64,000 bases of DNA from the NCBI RefSeq assembly GCF_003385955.1, contig NZ_QRDW01000004.1, positions 350,842-414,841 on the forward strand, given 5' to 3'. Source of the DNA: Aestuariispira insulae. GTDB taxonomy: Bacteria; Pseudomonadota; Alphaproteobacteria; UBA8366; Aestuariispiraceae. The position numbers were made by a program, and so were the translations under genes. Position 1 is the first letter of the stretch; each line of letters starts with the position of its first letter. Under the pieces are notes generated by a model. The model had not been told where the DNA came from. It worked only from the letters and a program-made list of their open reading frames with translations, and did not search any database. Below, in pieces: positions 37,350-46,019 of the stretch.

Positions 37350-37442
37350 TTACATGAACAGTGGAAGTTGCTCTTCGACCCAAGCAAACATCACCAGCAT
37401 CACGATCGGCACGGAAAGAAGTAGGGTTTGAATAACAGTCAT
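37350..37442 (-). CDS. Possible 30-residue hydrophobic small protein
   Basis: An ATG at 37442 on the minus strand opens 30 codons. They encode a hydrophobic helix (MTVIQTLLLSVPIVMLVMF) followed by AWVEEQLPLFM and a stop. The shape resembles small membrane subunits such as KdpF or CydX-like peptides. No clear ribosome site precedes it and no partner genes adjoin it. It may be chance; listed because the gap is otherwise empty. Confidence 0.25.
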   Translation of the reverse strand: MTVIQTLLLSVPIVMLVMFAWVEEQLPLFM

Positions 37443-37562
37443 TGCGCATTACCGGCAAAAGGAAGGTTTGTAATGGCCTTACAATACCGGACTAACATCA
37501 AAATCACAGTGACGACGCTCACAGAATGTCGGAAAGATGCAGACTTTAACCGCTTGCTCAAG

Positions 37563-38261
37563 CTAGTCGCCGCGGAATTCCTCCACCATCTCCTGAAGAC
37601 GGTCCATGTCGGTGACCACCAGTGTATTGCCCTTGCGCTCCACCAAGCCTTTTTTTGTCAATTCACCAAATACGCGTGCCACCGTTTCGCGGGTCGTGCT
37701 GACCCGGCTGGCAATATCACTATGAATTGGAACCGGCGTGATTTCCGCCTGGTTATTATCAATCCGCCGATCCCGGGCCAGGCGCAACAATTCCGCATAA
37801 ACGCGGTTATGGGCCCCCAATGTGGACAGATCCATGATCCGGTCGACAGAAATCCTGATAATGTGAGCAAGGCGCTGCATCAGACTCATGGCAACCGACG
37901 GGCATTCCTCAAGAACCTCATGGAAGGCTTTGGGCGACAGGGTCGCGACAGTTGTCTGCGTTAAAGCCACCACATTTGCCGAGCGTGGCTCCCCGTCGAT
38001 CGCGGCCAATTCACCGAAAACCGCACCATCCCCAATGTCATCAAACGAAATTTCCCGGCCAGAAGCCGAATAGTTCACCACGCGGGCACGCCCACGGGTG
38101 ATGAAATAGACGTCACGGGAATCACTCTGCCGATCAATAATCTGTTCGTGCGGCGCATAGGTTTTCCAGCCACAGCGCTCTTCCATGATGGCCAGCGTCT
38201 CTTCCGGCACATCCTTGAACATCTTGATGTTGCGCAGAGAAAATTCCTGTTGATCTGTCAT
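37563..38261 (-). CDS. Crp/Fnr family transcription regulator
   Basis: From the ATG at 38261 the protein has 232 residues. The N-terminal cyclic-nucleotide-type beta-barrel shows YFITRGRARVVN, GAVFGELAAIDGEPRSANVVAL and a long dimer helix (SLMQRLAHIIRISVDRI). The winged helix is TPVPIHSDIASRVSTTRETVARVFGELTKKGLVERKGN. The FGELA..... motif resembles the phosphate-binding cassette of Crp. The cysteine pattern of Fnr is absent, so an iron-sulfur sensor is unlikely. The ligand is unknown. It diverges from the DUF502 gene across an intergenic inverted repeat. Confidence 0.88.
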   Translation of the reverse strand: MTDQQEFSLRNIKMFKDVPEETLAIMEERCGWKTYAPHEQIIDRQSDSRDVYFITRGRARVVNYSASGREISFDDIGDGAVFGELAAIDGEPRSANVVALTQTTVATLSPKAFHEVLEECPSVAMSLMQRLAHIIRISVDRIMDLSTLGAHNRVYAELLRLARDRRIDNNQAEITPVPIHSDIASRVSTTRETVARVFGELTKKGLVERKGNTLVVTDMDRLQEMVEEFRGD

Positions 38262-38302
38262 TTTTATCAATGTCCTGCCTAACCCTGGGCAAATACTAGC
38301 GG

Positions 38303-38336
38303 AATCAATCTGTCGTGGCGAGTGCCTAGATTGATT
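38303..38336. promoter_or_regulatory. Perfect 9-bp inverted repeat, candidate operator at the Crp/Fnr gene
   Basis: AATCAATCT and AGATTGATT are separated by 16 bases in the divergent space between the regulator and DUF502. A further TTGATTAATC lies about 25 bases downstream. Their TTGAT cores recall half-sites of this regulator family, but spacing does not fit a standard Crp/Fnr box. Autoregulation is only a guess. Confidence 0.4.
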
Positions 38337-38492
38337 TTCGTTTTGGGTAACACGATATGAAGACCTTGATTAATCTTTTGTCAAACCGCTGGCAATCCAG
38401 CAAAAATCCTTAGACCCGCCCGACCGCAGGCGATATAACGGCGAAACCTATGATGGGTATCGCGTTCACCAACGAATAGCTATAGGCTGAAA

Positions 38493-39239
38493 ATGACAGC
38501 ACATCCGCACAAACCCGGTCTTTTTGCAAAATTGCGCGCCTATTTTCTGGCCGGCATTCTTGTGACAGCACCCATTGCCATCACCGCGGCGGTTGCAATC
38601 TGGTTCATCGAACTGGTGGATAGCCAGATCGTGCCGCTTATCCCGGGGCATTTGAACCCGGACACCTATCTGCGGGAAGTGATCGGCTTCAGCTATGGAC
38701 TGCCGGGGCTAGGGGTGATCGTGCTTCTGGTTTTCATCACCTTGATCGGGGCCCTGACAGCGGGCTTGGTCGGCCGTTACTTTGTCAACATGGGTGAGGC
38801 CGTGCTGCAGCGCATGCCGGTGATCCGCAGCGTTTATTCCGCAACCAAGCAAGTTTTCGAAACCGTCTTAAAACAGCAGTCCGATGCTTTCCGTCAGGCT
38901 GTGCTTGTGGAATACCCGCGTCGGGGTGCCTGGACAATTGCCTTTGTGACCGGCAATTCCAAAGGTGAAATCAAACGCTTGCTGGATGGCGATTATGTCA
39001 ATGTCTATGTGCCGACAACGCCGAACCCAACCTCTGGTTTCTTACTCTTTGTGCCCCGTGAAGACATGATCATCTTGGATATGCCCGTAGATGAGGCCTT
39101 CAAAGCCCTGATTTCGCTGGGACTTGTGACACCGGAAGACAAAACAGGCATCAAGATAGCCGCCGAAACCGCCATGCGGACCAAGGACGAAATCGATGGC
39201 GCGCTGGAAGATCTTAAAAAGTCGGGCCACGGCAATTAA
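38493..39239 (+). CDS. DUF502 family membrane protein
   Basis: This 248-residue protein has two N-terminal membrane helices (about 20-42 and 71-95, ILVTAPIAITAAVAIWF and VIVLLVFITLIGALTAG). A cytoplasmic part follows with IRSVYSATKQVFETV and VYVPTTPNPTSGFLLFVP. The latter two are hallmarks of DUF502, a conserved family without an agreed function. It converges on recG with 24 bases between. Confidence 0.9.
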   Translation: MTAHPHKPGLFAKLRAYFLAGILVTAPIAITAAVAIWFIELVDSQIVPLIPGHLNPDTYLREVIGFSYGLPGLGVIVLLVFITLIGALTAGLVGRYFVNMGEAVLQRMPVIRSVYSATKQVFETVLKQQSDAFRQAVLVEYPRRGAWTIAFVTGNSKGEIKRLLDGDYVNVYVPTTPNPTSGFLLFVPREDMIILDMPVDEAFKALISLGLVTPEDKTGIKIAAETAMRTKDEIDGALEDLKKSGHGN

Positions 39240-39263
39240 GCAATAAATCCGGGCGTTAGAAAT

Positions 39264-41345
39264 CTATCCGGATCGCAAATTGGCAATCGCCTGATCACGC
39301 TCAAACAGGTAAAGCAGTGTACGGAGATTGCGGCCCCGGTCACTCTCCAGGCCGGGATCATTGGCCAGGATCAATCTGGCATCATCATAGGCCGCCTTCA
39401 TCAAGTCGCCATGGAGCGACAAATCCGCCAGTTTCATCTCCGGCAGGCCGCTTTGCCGCGTTCCCAACACTTCGCCAGCACCACGCAGCTCCAGATCCTT
39501 TTCCGCGATCAGAAAGCCATCTTCGCTCTCGCTCATAACCTTAAGCCGCTCGCGCGCCGTTTCTGTCAGGTGAGGGGCCCGCAACAGGATGCAGGTGGAA
39601 GCCTTGTCGCCCCGTCCGATGCGCCCGCGCAGCTGATGTAACTGGGCCAGCCCGAAATTTTCCGCATGCTCTATCACCATGACCGTGGCTTCCGGCACAT
39701 TCACCCCGACCTCGATCACCGTGGTTGCCACCAAAATACGCGCATCCCCTTTGACAAATCGCTCCATCGCCGCATCTTTCTCAGTGGCCTTCATCTGCCC
39801 ATGCACCAGAACAGCATGATCTCCAAAGACTGCTTGCAGATGGGCAAACCGGTCCTCAGCAGCGGTCAGGTTCATGACATCGGATTCCTCCACCAACGGG
39901 CAGACCCAATAGACCTGGGCCCCTTCCTGAACCTTTCGCTGCAACCCTGCGACCACCTCATCCAGCCGGTCCATGTTGACCACTACTGTCTGGATGGGTT
40001 TGCGCCCCGGTGGCTTATCCATCAGGCGTGAAACGTCCAGATCACCATAGGCAGTCATCATCAGGGTGCGCGGGATCGGCGTCGCGGTCATGACCAGCAT
40101 ATCAACGCCGGTTCCTTTTGCAGCTATGGCCAGGCGTTGATGCACCCCAAAACGATGCTGCTCATCCACCACGGCCAAACCCAGGCGGGCATAGCTCACA
40201 TCATCCTGAAACAGGGCATGAGTGCCAATAACAATCTGCGTGCTGCCGTCGGCAATCTCCGCTAAAAGGCCTTTGCGCGCCTTGCCCTTATCCCGGCCCG
40301 TCAGGACCGATACCGTCACGCCTGCGGCATCCGCCAAGGGCTTGATCGACTCATAATGTTGTCGGGCTAGGATTTCCGTTGGTGCCATCAGTGCCGCCTG
40401 AGCGCCGCATTCAACCGCCTTCAACATCGCCAACAGCGCCACAACCGTCTTGCCACTGCCAACATCGCCCTGTACCAGTCGCAACATGCGCCGGTCTGAC
40501 TCCATATCCTCATAGATTTCCTTGAGGCTGGTTTCTTGAGATCCCGTCAGGGCAAAGGGCAGGGCCTCCAGAACCTTTTTGCGCAACCGGCCATCCCCGA
40601 TCCAACTGTGACCTGCCTGTTTGCGGGCTTGTGCCCGCATAATGGCCAACGCCAGCTGATTGGCGAGCAACTCATCATAGGCCAGGCGTTCGCGGCCCGG
40701 GTCTTCGGGCATCAGGCTTTTTTCCGTTGCAGGGTTGTGTGCCTGCTGCAAGGCATCATGCCAGGCGGGCCAGGCTTTCTTTTCCAGAAAGGCCGGATCA
40801 AGCCATTCGCCAAGCGGGACCACTTTGCCAAGCGCGCCATGCACGGCCTTATAAACAACCTTTGGTGTCACCCCGGCGGTCAACGGATAAACCGGCTCAA
40901 TCGACGGTATTTCATCGGCCTGAGCAAGAGGCACAATAAAATCCGGATGCGCCATCTGCGGTTTGCCGGAATAATGTTCGACCCGCCCACTGACCAGACG
41001 GATCTCCCCTTCAGGCAGCATTTGCTGAATATAGCCACTGTTGCCTTTGAAAAAGATCAACGTGATCTGGCCGCTCTTATCATGGCAGGTCACCCGGTGC
41101 GGCCGCCGCCGGTCGGAAGCAGGGTGATGTCGATCAACGGTCAGTTCCAACGTGGCGATACGCCCCGGCGCAGCATCCGCGACCTGGGGCCGATACCGTC
41201 GGTCAATCACTTCGCGTGGCAAATGCCAGAGCAGATCCAGAACATGCGGCCCCGCCAATTTGCCGAGCAGTGCGCCGATACGCGCGCCCACCCCCGGCAG
41301 GCTGGTCACTTCGGCAAAGAATGGAAAAAGAACATCCGGCCGCAT
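39264..41345 (-). CDS. recG: ATP-dependent DNA helicase RecG
   Basis: This 693-residue superfamily 2 helicase remodels stalled forks and recombination intermediates. An N-terminal wedge (OB-fold) region is followed by helicase motifs: MLRLVQGDVGSGKTVVAL (motif I), APTEILARQHY, VVDEQHRFG (DEQH box), TATPIPRTL and QLRGRIGRG (motif VI). Length is usual. It diverges from sdhE and mfd, an arrangement seen in many Alphaproteobacteria. Confidence 0.97.
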   Translation of the reverse strand: MRPDVLFPFFAEVTSLPGVGARIGALLGKLAGPHVLDLLWHLPREVIDRRYRPQVADAAPGRIATLELTVDRHHPASDRRRPHRVTCHDKSGQITLIFFKGNSGYIQQMLPEGEIRLVSGRVEHYSGKPQMAHPDFIVPLAQADEIPSIEPVYPLTAGVTPKVVYKAVHGALGKVVPLGEWLDPAFLEKKAWPAWHDALQQAHNPATEKSLMPEDPGRERLAYDELLANQLALAIMRAQARKQAGHSWIGDGRLRKKVLEALPFALTGSQETSLKEIYEDMESDRRMLRLVQGDVGSGKTVVALLAMLKAVECGAQAALMAPTEILARQHYESIKPLADAAGVTVSVLTGRDKGKARKGLLAEIADGSTQIVIGTHALFQDDVSYARLGLAVVDEQHRFGVHQRLAIAAKGTGVDMLVMTATPIPRTLMMTAYGDLDVSRLMDKPPGRKPIQTVVVNMDRLDEVVAGLQRKVQEGAQVYWVCPLVEESDVMNLTAAEDRFAHLQAVFGDHAVLVHGQMKATEKDAAMERFVKGDARILVATTVIEVGVNVPEATVMVIEHAENFGLAQLHQLRGRIGRGDKASTCILLRAPHLTETARERLKVMSESEDGFLIAEKDLELRGAGEVLGTRQSGLPEMKLADLSLHGDLMKAAYDDARLILANDPGLESDRGRNLRTLLYLFERDQAIANLRSG

Positions 41346-41389
41346 ATCCCGGCTTCAACCCCATGAAAATTATAACTATAGGTTCAGCA

Positions 41390-41406
41390 GTTTAGTGCCG
41401 CTAAAC
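41390..41406. repeat. 6-bp inverted repeat between recG and sdhE
   Basis: GTTTAG and CTAAAC flank TGCCG in the divergent promoter space. It is short, and any regulatory role is unproven. Confidence 0.25.
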
Positions 41407-41523
41407 AGGCAAGCCAACCAATCTTGAATTGCTCTTGATGATTGGAATGCTTATATGCTTGCAGACCCGTATAGGGAACAGAACAGGTACCTGAAAACCA
41501 GGTAGGATGAAAAGGAATATGTC

Positions 41524-41808
41524 GTGACTGAGATGACCGAACGGGAAAAACGCCTCAAGAAACTGAATTTCCGGGCGGATCATCGTGGCATACGGGAATT
41601 GGACATCCTGGTCGGCGGCTTTGCCAAACAGTATCTGGAAAAGCTCAGCGATCTGGAACTCGACCAGTTCGAAGCCCTGATGCATGTACCCGATCAGCAG
41701 TTTTATGCGATATTGCGCCGGGAGAGGGATATCCCGGAACAGCTTGACTGCCCGTTGCTGCGCCAAATGATCGATTATGCCATCCAACAGAAAACTGATT
41801 TACGTTAA
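41524..41808 (+). CDS. sdhE: Succinate dehydrogenase flavinylation factor SdhE
   Basis: This 94-residue protein of the DUF339 family helps attach FAD covalently to succinate dehydrogenase. The conserved RGxxExD motif is visible as HRGIRELD (about residues 20-27). GGFA and LDQFEALMHVPDQQFY follow. The start is GTG at 41524, with AGGA seven bases before it; an ATG three codons later is possible. Mfd follows after one base. Confidence 0.9.
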   Translation: MTEMTEREKRLKKLNFRADHRGIRELDILVGGFAKQYLEKLSDLELDQFEALMHVPDQQFYAILRRERDIPEQLDCPLLRQMIDYAIQQKTDLR

Positions 41809-41809
41809 A

Positions 41810-44800
41810 ATGAATCTCGGAAAACATATCCTTGCTCCGGGCCGGGCGACGGTTTGTTCTGCGCCGACCGGCGTGGACGCCCTGACGATTTCGGAAGCCG
41901 TTGACCAAGCTGAGGGGCCAATTCTCTTTTTGGTCCATGACGACAGCCATGCAGAGCGGATGCGTAACCTAATCGGTTTCATGAAGCCGTCTCTTAAGGT
42001 GCTGTCCCTCCCGGCCTGGGACTGTCTTCCCTATGATCGGGTTTCGCCGAATGCCGAAACCGTGGCCCAGCGCCTAAAGATTTTGTGCCAGTTGGCCGAG
42101 GGCCGGGACATTCCCGATATTCTCATTGTGACCGTCAGCGCCGCATTACAGCGCCTTCCCGCAAAAGCAAGTCTCGAAAAAGCCCATTTGGCGGCATCTG
42201 TGGGCGGGCAGCTGGATGAAGATCAGCTCTACGGTTACCTGCTGCAAAATGGTTACCATCGCGCCGGCACCGTGCGTGAAGCCGGTGAATATGCCGTTCG
42301 CGGTGGCATCATCGATATTTTCCCGGCAGGACGCGCAGAGCCGGTCCGAATTGATCTTTTCGGTGACGAAGTGGAATCAATCCGCAGCTTCGACCCCGTT
42401 AGCCAGCGCACCACCGGCAAGGTTAAAAGCCTGTCCCTCATTCCCGTGAGTGAGGTCACGCTGGACGAAAAAAGCCAGGCTTTGTTCCGCCAGCAATATC
42501 GAGAACATTTCGGTGCCACTACAGAAGACGACCCGCTTTATGAAGCTGTTCGTGAAGGCCGACGTCACCCGGGCATGGAACATTGGCTGCCGCTCTTCCA
42601 TGAAAAAATGGAGACAGTATTTGATTATCTGCCCGGCGCCCCCGTTTTCCTGAACAGCCAGGCAGGTGAGGCGACGGAAACACGACATGAGGCCATCCTG
42701 GATTACTTCCAGGCACGCCAAACCATTTACGAACAGGCGCAAAGCCAGAAAAAAACCGCAACAGACAGCGCCACGATTTATAAACCGATCCCGCCGCAGG
42801 CGCTTTTTGTCCTGACTGACGAGTTTAACCGTATTCTCAGCAATCGGCCGGTTATTGAGTTTTCCAGCTTCCAGCAACCGGAAGGCGTTGGCCAGCAAGA
42901 GGTGATCGATGCCGGCGGCAAGGGTGTATTGGATTTCACCGAAGCCAGGAAAAAACCGGACAGCAATATTTTCGAACAGCTGATCGAGCGGTTAAATAGC
43001 CACAAAGGCAGCAAAACGGTCATCGCCGTCTCCAGTAATGGCGCGCTGGACCGGCTAAGCAATCTTCTTTCCGAACATGGCAAGAGCGATCTCGTTTCCG
43101 TCCAAAACTGGAGCGAGCTCTCCAAACTGTCCAGCAATCAGACCGCCATTGCCGTCATGGATCTGGAAAAGGGCTTCCGGACAGACGACATAACCATCTA
43201 TTCCGAACAGGATATCCTGGGCGAACGACTGGCACGCCCGGTCAAGCGACGGCGCCGGGGGGAAGAATTCATCTCCGAGATCTCAGCGCTGGAGCTGGGC
43301 GACCTGGTGGTCCATGTAGAGCATGGCATTGGCCGGTACGACGGCCTGGAGACCCTAACAGTCGACAAAGCGCCCCATGACTGTCTGCGCATTCTTTATG
43401 CCGACGACGACAAGCTTTATGTCCCGGCGGAAAATATCGAGATGCTGTCACGCTTCGGCTCCGAAGACAGCACGGCGCAATTGGATAAGCTGGGCGGCGT
43501 CGCCTGGCAGGCCCGCAAGGCCAAGATCAAGGAGCGGGTCAAGGATATTGCCGACAAACTGCTGAAGATTGCGGCCGAGCGTGCGCTTCGAAAAGGCGAG
43601 GCGGTCACACCGCCATCCGGCCTTTATGACGAATTTTGCGCGCGTTTCCGCTATTCGGAAACCGATGATCAATTCCGGGCGATCGGCGATGTGATCGGTG
43701 ATCTTGGGTCGGGTAGGCCCATGGACCGCCTGGTCTGCGGTGATGTGGGTTTTGGCAAGACCGAAGTGGCCATGCGTGCCGCTTTTGTTGCCGCCATGAG
43801 CGGCATGCAGGTCGCCGTTGTGGTGCCAACCACCTTGCTGGCCCGCCAGCATTATAAGAATTTTAAGGAACGGTTCGAAGGCTTGCCAGTCAATGTTGTG
43901 CAAATGTCCAGACTGGTCACCGGGAAGGACTTGAACAACGCCAAACAGGGCATCCGTGACGGCAGTGTCGATATCGTGGTCGGCACTCATGCGTTACTTG
44001 GCAAAGGCGTGGAGTTTCAGAATCTGGGGCTGTTGGTCGTGGATGAGGAACAGCATTTCGGCGTGACGCAAAAAGAGCGCCTGAAACAGTTACGCGCTAA
44101 TGTCCATGTCTTAACCCTGACCGCCACGCCGATTCCCCGGACCCTGCAAATGGCCCTGACCGGTGTCAGGGAACTATCGATCATTGCAACGCCCCCAGTG
44201 GACCGTCTGGCGGTGCGCACTTTTGTCCTGCCTCATGATCCCGTTGTTTTGCGCGAAGCGATCATGCGCGAACATCATCGCGGCGGCCAGGTCTATTATG
44301 TTTGCCCGCGTGTCGCCGATCTGGACCGGATGCATCAGAAACTAAAAGAACTGGTGCCGGAGATTAAAATCGCCGTCGCCCATGGCCAGCTAACGGCGAC
44401 CAGCCTGGAAGAGGTCATGAATGATTTTGTCGATGGCAAATATGATCTGCTTCTGTCGACCAATATCGTAGAAAGCGGGCTGGATATTCCAACCGCGAAC
44501 ACGATGATCATTCACCGTTCCGATATGTTCGGTCTGGCACAGCTCTATCAGCTGCGCGGACGTATCGGACGTTCGAAAATCCGGGCTTATTGTTACCTGA
44601 CCTTGCCGCCCGGCCGGATCCTTTCCGATTCCGCTAAGAAGCGCCTGGAAGTGATGCAGACCCTGGACAGCCTGGGTGCAGGATTCTCCCTAGCCAGCCA
44701 TGATTTGGATATCCGCGGGGCGGGGAACTTGCTGGGTGACGAGCAATCCGGCCACATCAAGGAAGTCGGCGTGGAGCTTTACCAGCGCATGCTGGAGGAA

Positions 44801-45304
44801 GCCGTTGCAGCCGCCAAAGACAATCTTGTCGAAGAGGTCCAGGAAACGTGGTCGCCAACGATCAATCTGGGCAGTGCCGTCATGATTCCGGAACAATATG
44901 TGGCCGACCTGTCCGTGCGCCTGAGCCTATATCGCCGCCTTTCCGACCTTAAGGACAAATCGGAAATTGATTCCTTTGCCGTCGAGCTGGCCGACCGTTT
45001 CGGCCCCTTGCCGCAAGAGGTTTCAAACCTATTGAAAGTTGTTGAAATCAAACAATTCTGCAAGCGGGCATCTATTGAAAAAGTCGATGCCGGTCCGAAA
45101 GGTGCCGTGGTTACCTTCCGCAATAATAGCTTTCCGAATCCCGTCGGCCTCGTCGGTTTCCTGCAACAACAGTTGGGCAGCCTAAAACTGAGGCCAGACC
45201 AGAAACTGGTGATTATGAGGCCTTGGGAAACATCTCAGCAGCGGTTGAACGGGGTCACTAAATTCATGGCCAAGCTGGCCCAGATTGCGGAGAAGGGCAG
45301 TTAA
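41810..45304 (+). CDS. mfd: Transcription-repair coupling factor
   Basis: From the ATG at 41810 the protein has about 1164 residues. Mfd removes stalled RNA polymerase and recruits UvrA. A UvrB-like N-terminal module (SLPAWDCLPYDRVSPN, GTVREAGEYAVRGGIIDIFP) is followed by the RNA-polymerase-interacting region (ELGDLVVHVEHGIGRYDGL). Helicase motifs are CGDVGFGKTEVAMRAAF, VVDEEQHFG, TATPIPRTL and QLRGRIGRS, and a TRCF C-terminal domain ends the protein. It starts two bases after sdhE. Confidence 0.98.
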   Translation: MNLGKHILAPGRATVCSAPTGVDALTISEAVDQAEGPILFLVHDDSHAERMRNLIGFMKPSLKVLSLPAWDCLPYDRVSPNAETVAQRLKILCQLAEGRDIPDILIVTVSAALQRLPAKASLEKAHLAASVGGQLDEDQLYGYLLQNGYHRAGTVREAGEYAVRGGIIDIFPAGRAEPVRIDLFGDEVESIRSFDPVSQRTTGKVKSLSLIPVSEVTLDEKSQALFRQQYREHFGATTEDDPLYEAVREGRRHPGMEHWLPLFHEKMETVFDYLPGAPVFLNSQAGEATETRHEAILDYFQARQTIYEQAQSQKKTATDSATIYKPIPPQALFVLTDEFNRILSNRPVIEFSSFQQPEGVGQQEVIDAGGKGVLDFTEARKKPDSNIFEQLIERLNSHKGSKTVIAVSSNGALDRLSNLLSEHGKSDLVSVQNWSELSKLSSNQTAIAVMDLEKGFRTDDITIYSEQDILGERLARPVKRRRRGEEFISEISALELGDLVVHVEHGIGRYDGLETLTVDKAPHDCLRILYADDDKLYVPAENIEMLSRFGSEDSTAQLDKLGGVAWQARKAKIKERVKDIADKLLKIAAERALRKGEAVTPPSGLYDEFCARFRYSETDDQFRAIGDVIGDLGSGRPMDRLVCGDVGFGKTEVAMRAAFVAAMSGMQVAVVVPTTLLARQHYKNFKERFEGLPVNVVQMSRLVTGKDLNNAKQGIRDGSVDIVVGTHALLGKGVEFQNLGLLVVDEEQHFGVTQKERLKQLRANVHVLTLTATPIPRTLQMALTGVRELSIIATPPVDRLAVRTFVLPHDPVVLREAIMREHHRGGQVYYVCPRVADLDRMHQKLKELVPEIKIAVAHGQLTATSLEEVMNDFVDGKYDLLLSTNIVESGLDIPTANTMIIHRSDMFGLAQLYQLRGRIGRSKIRAYCYLTLPPGRILSDSAKKRLEVMQTLDSLGAGFSLASHDLDIRGAGNLLGDEQSGHIKEVGVELYQRMLEEAVAAAKDNLVEEVQETWSPTINLGSAVMIPEQYVADLSVRLSLYRRLSDLKDKSEIDSFAVELADRFGPLPQEVSNLLKVVEIKQFCKRASIEKVDAGPKGAVVTFRNNSFPNPVGLVGFLQQQLGSLKLRPDQKLVIMRPWETSQQRLNGVTKFMAKLAQIAEKGS

Positions 45305-45332
45305 GCCCTTGCCGCAATCCACGCCAAATTCT

Positions 45333-46004
45333 TTAACGGGATAGACTGCCGCTTCTGCGCCTTTCCGCAGCAAGATCAAATAGTGGGAAAAAGGCTTTAG
45401 CCTCTTGGGCGCCGGAAAGCGCGAACTGACCATCAATGATGAAACAAGGCACCCCATTCACGCCGAGACGACGCGCCATATTGTCTTCTTCCAGGATCTC
45501 GCGCAGCAGGTCTTTGCCTAATAACAGCGTTTCCGCATCCATCGGGGCCAATCCCACACAGCCCGCCAGATCAACCAGGGTGCTGCGGTCACCGATATTC
45601 CGACCTTCCAGGAAATAGGCCTCAAACAACCGTTTCACCAGACGTTCGGCCAGCCCCGCATCCCGGTTTTGGCATAGACGGATCAATCGGTGGGCATCCT
45701 GGGTGTTGGGAGTAACTTGTATTTTATCGAAAGCGAAATCGATCCCTGCAGTCTGCCCGGCGCGGGCAATATTCCCATATACCCGGTCGGCATTCTCCGG
45801 TCCGCCGAATTTCCCTTCCAGATATTCCCGCCGGTCCATGCCGTCAGCGGGCATCTGCGGATTGAGCTGAAAAGTGCGCCAGGTCACTTCAACATCAATA
45901 TCCTCGCGTTGATCCAATGCCTCTTCCAGCCGCCTTTTGCCGATGAAACACCAGGGGCAGATGGGATCCGAAAAAACTTCGATGCCAATCTTTCCACTAT
46001 CCAT
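45333..46004 (-). CDS. DsbA-family oxidoreductase, FrnE type
   Basis: This 223-residue thioredoxin-fold protein has its active site CPWC at residues 16-19 (FSDPICPWCFIGKRRLEEA). A helical insertion and GVNGVPCFIIDGQFALSGAQ with the cis-Pro loop follow. There is no signal peptide, so it is cytoplasmic, as is usual for FrnE-like proteins. Substrate unknown. It converges on mfd. Confidence 0.93.
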   Translation of the reverse strand: MDSGKIGIEVFSDPICPWCFIGKRRLEEALDQREDIDVEVTWRTFQLNPQMPADGMDRREYLEGKFGGPENADRVYGNIARAGQTAGIDFAFDKIQVTPNTQDAHRLIRLCQNRDAGLAERLVKRLFEAYFLEGRNIGDRSTLVDLAGCVGLAPMDAETLLLGKDLLREILEEDNMARRLGVNGVPCFIIDGQFALSGAQEAKAFFPLFDLAAERRRSGSLSR

Positions 46005-46019
46005 GATCAGCCAGCCCCA

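Larger units (their letters stand above)
37104..37562. other. Gene-poor stretch between tRNA-Lys and the Crp/Fnr gene
   Basis: About 459 bases. It holds the tRNA-Lys promoter, a very A/T-rich run near 37193-37220 and possibly a 30-codon hydrophobic frame (37350-37442). Nothing else was recognised. Confidence 0.6.

Noticed and set aside
38362..38382. A standard FNR/FixK box before DUF502
   Set aside because: TTGAT and GTCAA are present, but their spacing is 10-11 bases rather than four to six, so it is not called.
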